Shown here piece by piece: positions 7,379 through 9,005 of a stretch of DNA of 9,005 bases. Source of the stretch: a candidate division GN15 bacterium (GTDB lineage: Bacteria; Zixibacteria; MSB-5A5; GN15; FEB-12); assembly GCA_014729205.1 (NCBI GenBank), contig WJKG01000392.1, positions 1 through 9,005 on the forward strand, in the 5' to 3' direction. Position 1 is the first letter of the stretch; every line of letters begins with the position of its first letter. A model generated the notes under the pieces. That model saw only the letters and a program-made list of their open reading frames with translations, was not told the DNA's origin and did not search any database. A program made the position numbers and the translations under genes.

Positions 7379-7449
7379 CTAAGGTGCTCGCTTCAGTGGT
7401 TGGCTGTTAAGTAATTTTTTAGCAATGGCTTACGGCTGCGTTTTGTTGC

Positions 7450-7464
7450 TGGCATGGAGTTTGT
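7450..7464 (+). promoter_or_regulatory. Candidate sigma-54 (-24/-12) promoter of the helical-repeat gene
   Basis: TGGCATG-GAGT-TTGT compares with the consensus TGGCACG-N4-TTGC. The -24 GG and the spacing are exact; mismatches are C to T in the ACG part and C to T at the -12 position, the latter being an unfavourable change. The start would be near 7476, leaving a leader of about 27 nt that contains GGAG (7489-7492) and ends at ATG 7503. The lone mismatch in the -12 GC keeps this tentative. Confidence 0.4.
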
Positions 7465-7502
7465 TCCCTAATCGGGCGGACAAGGTCCGGAGATTGATTG
7501 AA

Positions 7503-8549
7503 ATGAAGCACGTATTTCACATAGCGAGCGTACTGATACTGGTGGTGATGGTTGTTGCCCCGGGCATTGCGGCTCAGAACACCGACCCGGGCAACTCGGC
7601 GCAGTCCAGAGTCTGGCAGGAGCTTCAGTTCACCGACCAGGCAATCGAACGAGCACAGGAGACAATTCAGAACGCCAGTTCCCCGGCAGCCGCCAAGGCC
7701 CTTGAGCTGGCGGTTCAGCTACAGGACAAAGCCTGGGATCTCTATGATCAGCGTAAACTACTTGCGGCAACACAAATGACCCGACGGGCCCGCGAGAAGG
7801 CCAAGTATGCTCTGGCTAATGGACGGATTGCCGAGCAGAACGAGGGCACTGTTCTCCGGGAGTTGGAGCGGGTAGAGCGGCTCCTGGAGCGGGCCACCGA
7901 ACAGGCGACCGATTTGGACGAAATGGCCAACGTTCGGGCGATGCTGGACATGGCGCGGAATAATCTCGACAGGGCCTGGGAGCTCTATCGCTCCGAGCAA
8001 TATCGCCCTTCGCTCAAACTGACCAATCAAGTGGAGACGGCGGTGAGGAACATCGTGAGTCGCCTGGATCGTCAGTCCACCCAGTCAGCGAATTTCGACA
8101 GGCGCGAAACCACTGTGCAGGAGACGTATCAACGAGTGCTGGAAATGGTGGCTGATTGTGAGTCTGAGCTGGCCCAGCGACTGATGGATCAGGTCCGGAC
8201 GTTCCTCGGGCAGGCCCGGGAGCTTGCCGACAACCGTCAGTATGATCTGGCTCTGCGCTCGCTGCGGAACGCGCGTGAGAAGGCACAGGCGGCCTTGCAG
8301 GAGTGTCGCAATCCGGACGTACTGCAGTCCCGTCATGACCAGATTGAGGCCCGGGCCAAACGTCTCTCCGAGCAGGTCCCGGCCGACGATGATGCCACCC
8401 GAAAGCTCTTGGATCGGGCCTACGAGCAGCTGCGAAAGGCTCAGCAACAGATCTACGCTGGCAATCTGGAACAGGCTACAGCTTCACTCAGGGCGGCTCA
8501 ACTACTGTTGTCACAAGCCGAGGAACGCTTCAGCTGGGACAACCTGTAA
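7503..8549 (+). CDS. Secreted alpha-helical repeat protein of unknown function (four tandem units)
   Basis: I do not recognise the family. From ATG 7503 the protein has 348 residues. An N-terminal signal peptide (MKHVF, hydrophobic core to about 18, then APGIAA-QN) predicts cleavage near residue 24 and export by Sec; there is no lipobox Cys. The rest is almost wholly helical, rich in Ala, Leu, Arg, Glu and Gln. Four related units are visible with cores at about 65-104, 145-184, 224-264 and 299-339, following the pattern L..A...L..A.eLy..rqy..Al....A...a. Each core is preceded by another amphipathic helix, giving a repeat of about 75-80 residues. The fold is reminiscent of TPR-like helical scaffolds. 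The only cysteines, 219 and 268, flank unit 3. An in-frame ATG at 7425 was rejected: it has no ribosome-binding site, destroys the signal peptide and overlaps the candidate promoter, whereas 7503 has GGAG 10 nt upstream. Confidence 0.85.
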   Translation: MKHVFHIASVLILVVMVVAPGIAAQNTDPGNSAQSRVWQELQFTDQAIERAQETIQNASSPAAAKALELAVQLQDKAWDLYDQRKLLAATQMTRRAREKAKYALANGRIAEQNEGTVLRELERVERLLERATEQATDLDEMANVRAMLDMARNNLDRAWELYRSEQYRPSLKLTNQVETAVRNIVSRLDRQSTQSANFDRRETTVQETYQRVLEMVADCESELAQRLMDQVRTFLGQARELADNRQYDLALRSLRNAREKAQAALQECRNPDVLQSRHDQIEARAKRLSEQVPADDDATRKLLDRAYEQLRKAQQQIYAGNLEQATASLRAAQLLLSQAEERFSWDNL

Positions 8550-8554
8550 GAACT

Positions 8555-8570
8555 ACATTTCAACATTTCA
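8555..8570. repeat. 8-bp perfect tandem duplication in the intergenic gap
   Basis: ACATTTCA occurs twice in direct contact (8555-8562 and 8563-8570) in the 46-bp gap between the helical-repeat gene and the next gene, just before the GGAGAGG ribosome-binding site. It is probably a small replication-slippage duplication. No function is evident. Confidence 0.4.
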
Positions 8571-8595
8571 GTCGGAGAGGTAGACTTCATTGCCC

Positions 8596-9005
8596 ATGCG
8601 CAGGGTACTAATCGCGGCTATTACCCTGATTCCGCTTCTGATCCTGCTGGCTTTATCCGCCAGCGGCCTTCGCGCCGAGACCTCATGGCGGGCCGGTATC
8701 GGCTATGATCTCCTGTCCCAGCAGTATTTCCTTGATTCCGTCGTAAGCGAAGGGGCCGACACCGTACTCGCCGACTGGTCTTTGCAGACCGACTACTTCA
8801 ATGATGTCAAGGGCCTGATTTCTGGCAGATACCGTCCCTACGATGACGATCGCGTTGACTTCTCAGGTCGCTACGAGCAGACAGACGACTTCCTGAGGCT
8901 GCGACTCGCTGAGTACTCGCGTCTGGAGTTCTCCGGCCACAAGCTGTATTTCTCGGGAGAATGGGAGATCAAGAGCCGCGTGGGCGACTCAGCGGAGTTT
9001 GGCGA
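8596..9005 (+). CDS. Exported beta-rich protein, probable outer-membrane beta-barrel (3' end outside window)
   Basis: An uninterrupted frame of 136 codons runs off the window end. It begins MRRVLIAAITLIPLLILLAL and continues to SGLRAE, a Sec signal peptide with predicted cleavage near residue 26. The mature part is rich in aromatic residues, with alternating polar and hydrophobic positions in short strands separated by acidic turns, for example LISGRYRPYDDDRVDFSGRY and KLYFSGEWEIKSR. This pattern fits an outer-membrane beta-barrel, but no specific family is recognised. GGAGAGG (8574-8580) lies 15 nt before ATG 8596 and 9 nt before an in-frame TTG at 8590. The TTG is thus a credible alternative start that adds two residues. 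The 46-bp gap from the preceding gene and absence of an intervening terminator suggest one operon, so the two exported proteins may work together. Confidence 0.8.
   Translation, partial: MRRVLIAAITLIPLLILLALSASGLRAETSWRAGIGYDLLSQQYFLDSVVSEGADTVLADWSLQTDYFNDVKGLISGRYRPYDDDRVDFSGRYEQTDDFLRLRLAEYSRLEFSGHKLYFSGEWEIKSRVGDSAEFG

Noticed and set aside
7401..7440. Other TGG-starting segments (7401 and 7426) as sigma-54 promoters
   Set aside because: Neither has GC at the required distance: the first has TT at that place and the second is one base short in spacing.
7425..7502. Upstream ATG that would add 26 residues to the helical-repeat protein
   Set aside because: There is no ribosome-binding site, the extension would bury the clear signal peptide, and it covers the candidate sigma-54 promoter. 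ATG 7503 fits better.

Overview
The window comes from the chromosome of a moderately GC-rich, probably Gram-negative bacterium. The evidence for an outer membrane is a sigma-54-type regulator, two genes with Sec-type signal peptides, and a last gene that reads like an outer-membrane beta-barrel. The phylum cannot be fixed from the sequence alone. All protein genes lie on the + strand; a tRNA gene lies on the - strand.

Positions 1-4135 hold a tight haem-biosynthesis operon in near-pathway order: the 3' end of hemE (uroporphyrinogen decarboxylase), hemN (oxygen-independent coproporphyrinogen III dehydrogenase), hemH (ferrochelatase) and a hemY-type FAD protoporphyrinogen oxidase. Junctions overlap by 4 nt, are separated by 1 nt, and overlap by 14 nt, so the genes are almost certainly co-transcribed and translationally coupled. 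Together they convert uroporphyrinogen III to protohaem by the classical protoporphyrin branch.

Positions 4136-4645 are a spacer. It contains a well-formed tRNA-Glu(TTC) on the - strand with an encoded CCA and a near-consensus sigma-70 promoter, a pair of 16-nt near-repeats with palindromic arms, and a candidate promoter for the next gene placed so that its transcript may be leaderless.

Positions 4646-7310 encode a two-component system. A membrane histidine kinase with an extracytoplasmic Cache-like sensor and no HAMP domain is followed after 1 nt by an NtrC-family response regulator (receiver, AAA+ with intact GAFTGA, Fis-type HTH). The regulator is therefore predicted to activate sigma-54 promoters.

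Positions 7311-9005 hold what may be its target. A perfect 6+6 inverted repeat lies about 85 bp upstream of a sigma-54-like -24/-12 element, which precedes an unrecognised secreted alpha-helical protein built of four related units. An open-ended gene for a secreted, beta-rich, probable outer-membrane protein follows. The most interesting hypothesis here is a self-contained envelope-sensing circuit: kinase and NtrC-type activator driving an enhancer/sigma-54 promoter for an uncharacterised exported pair.
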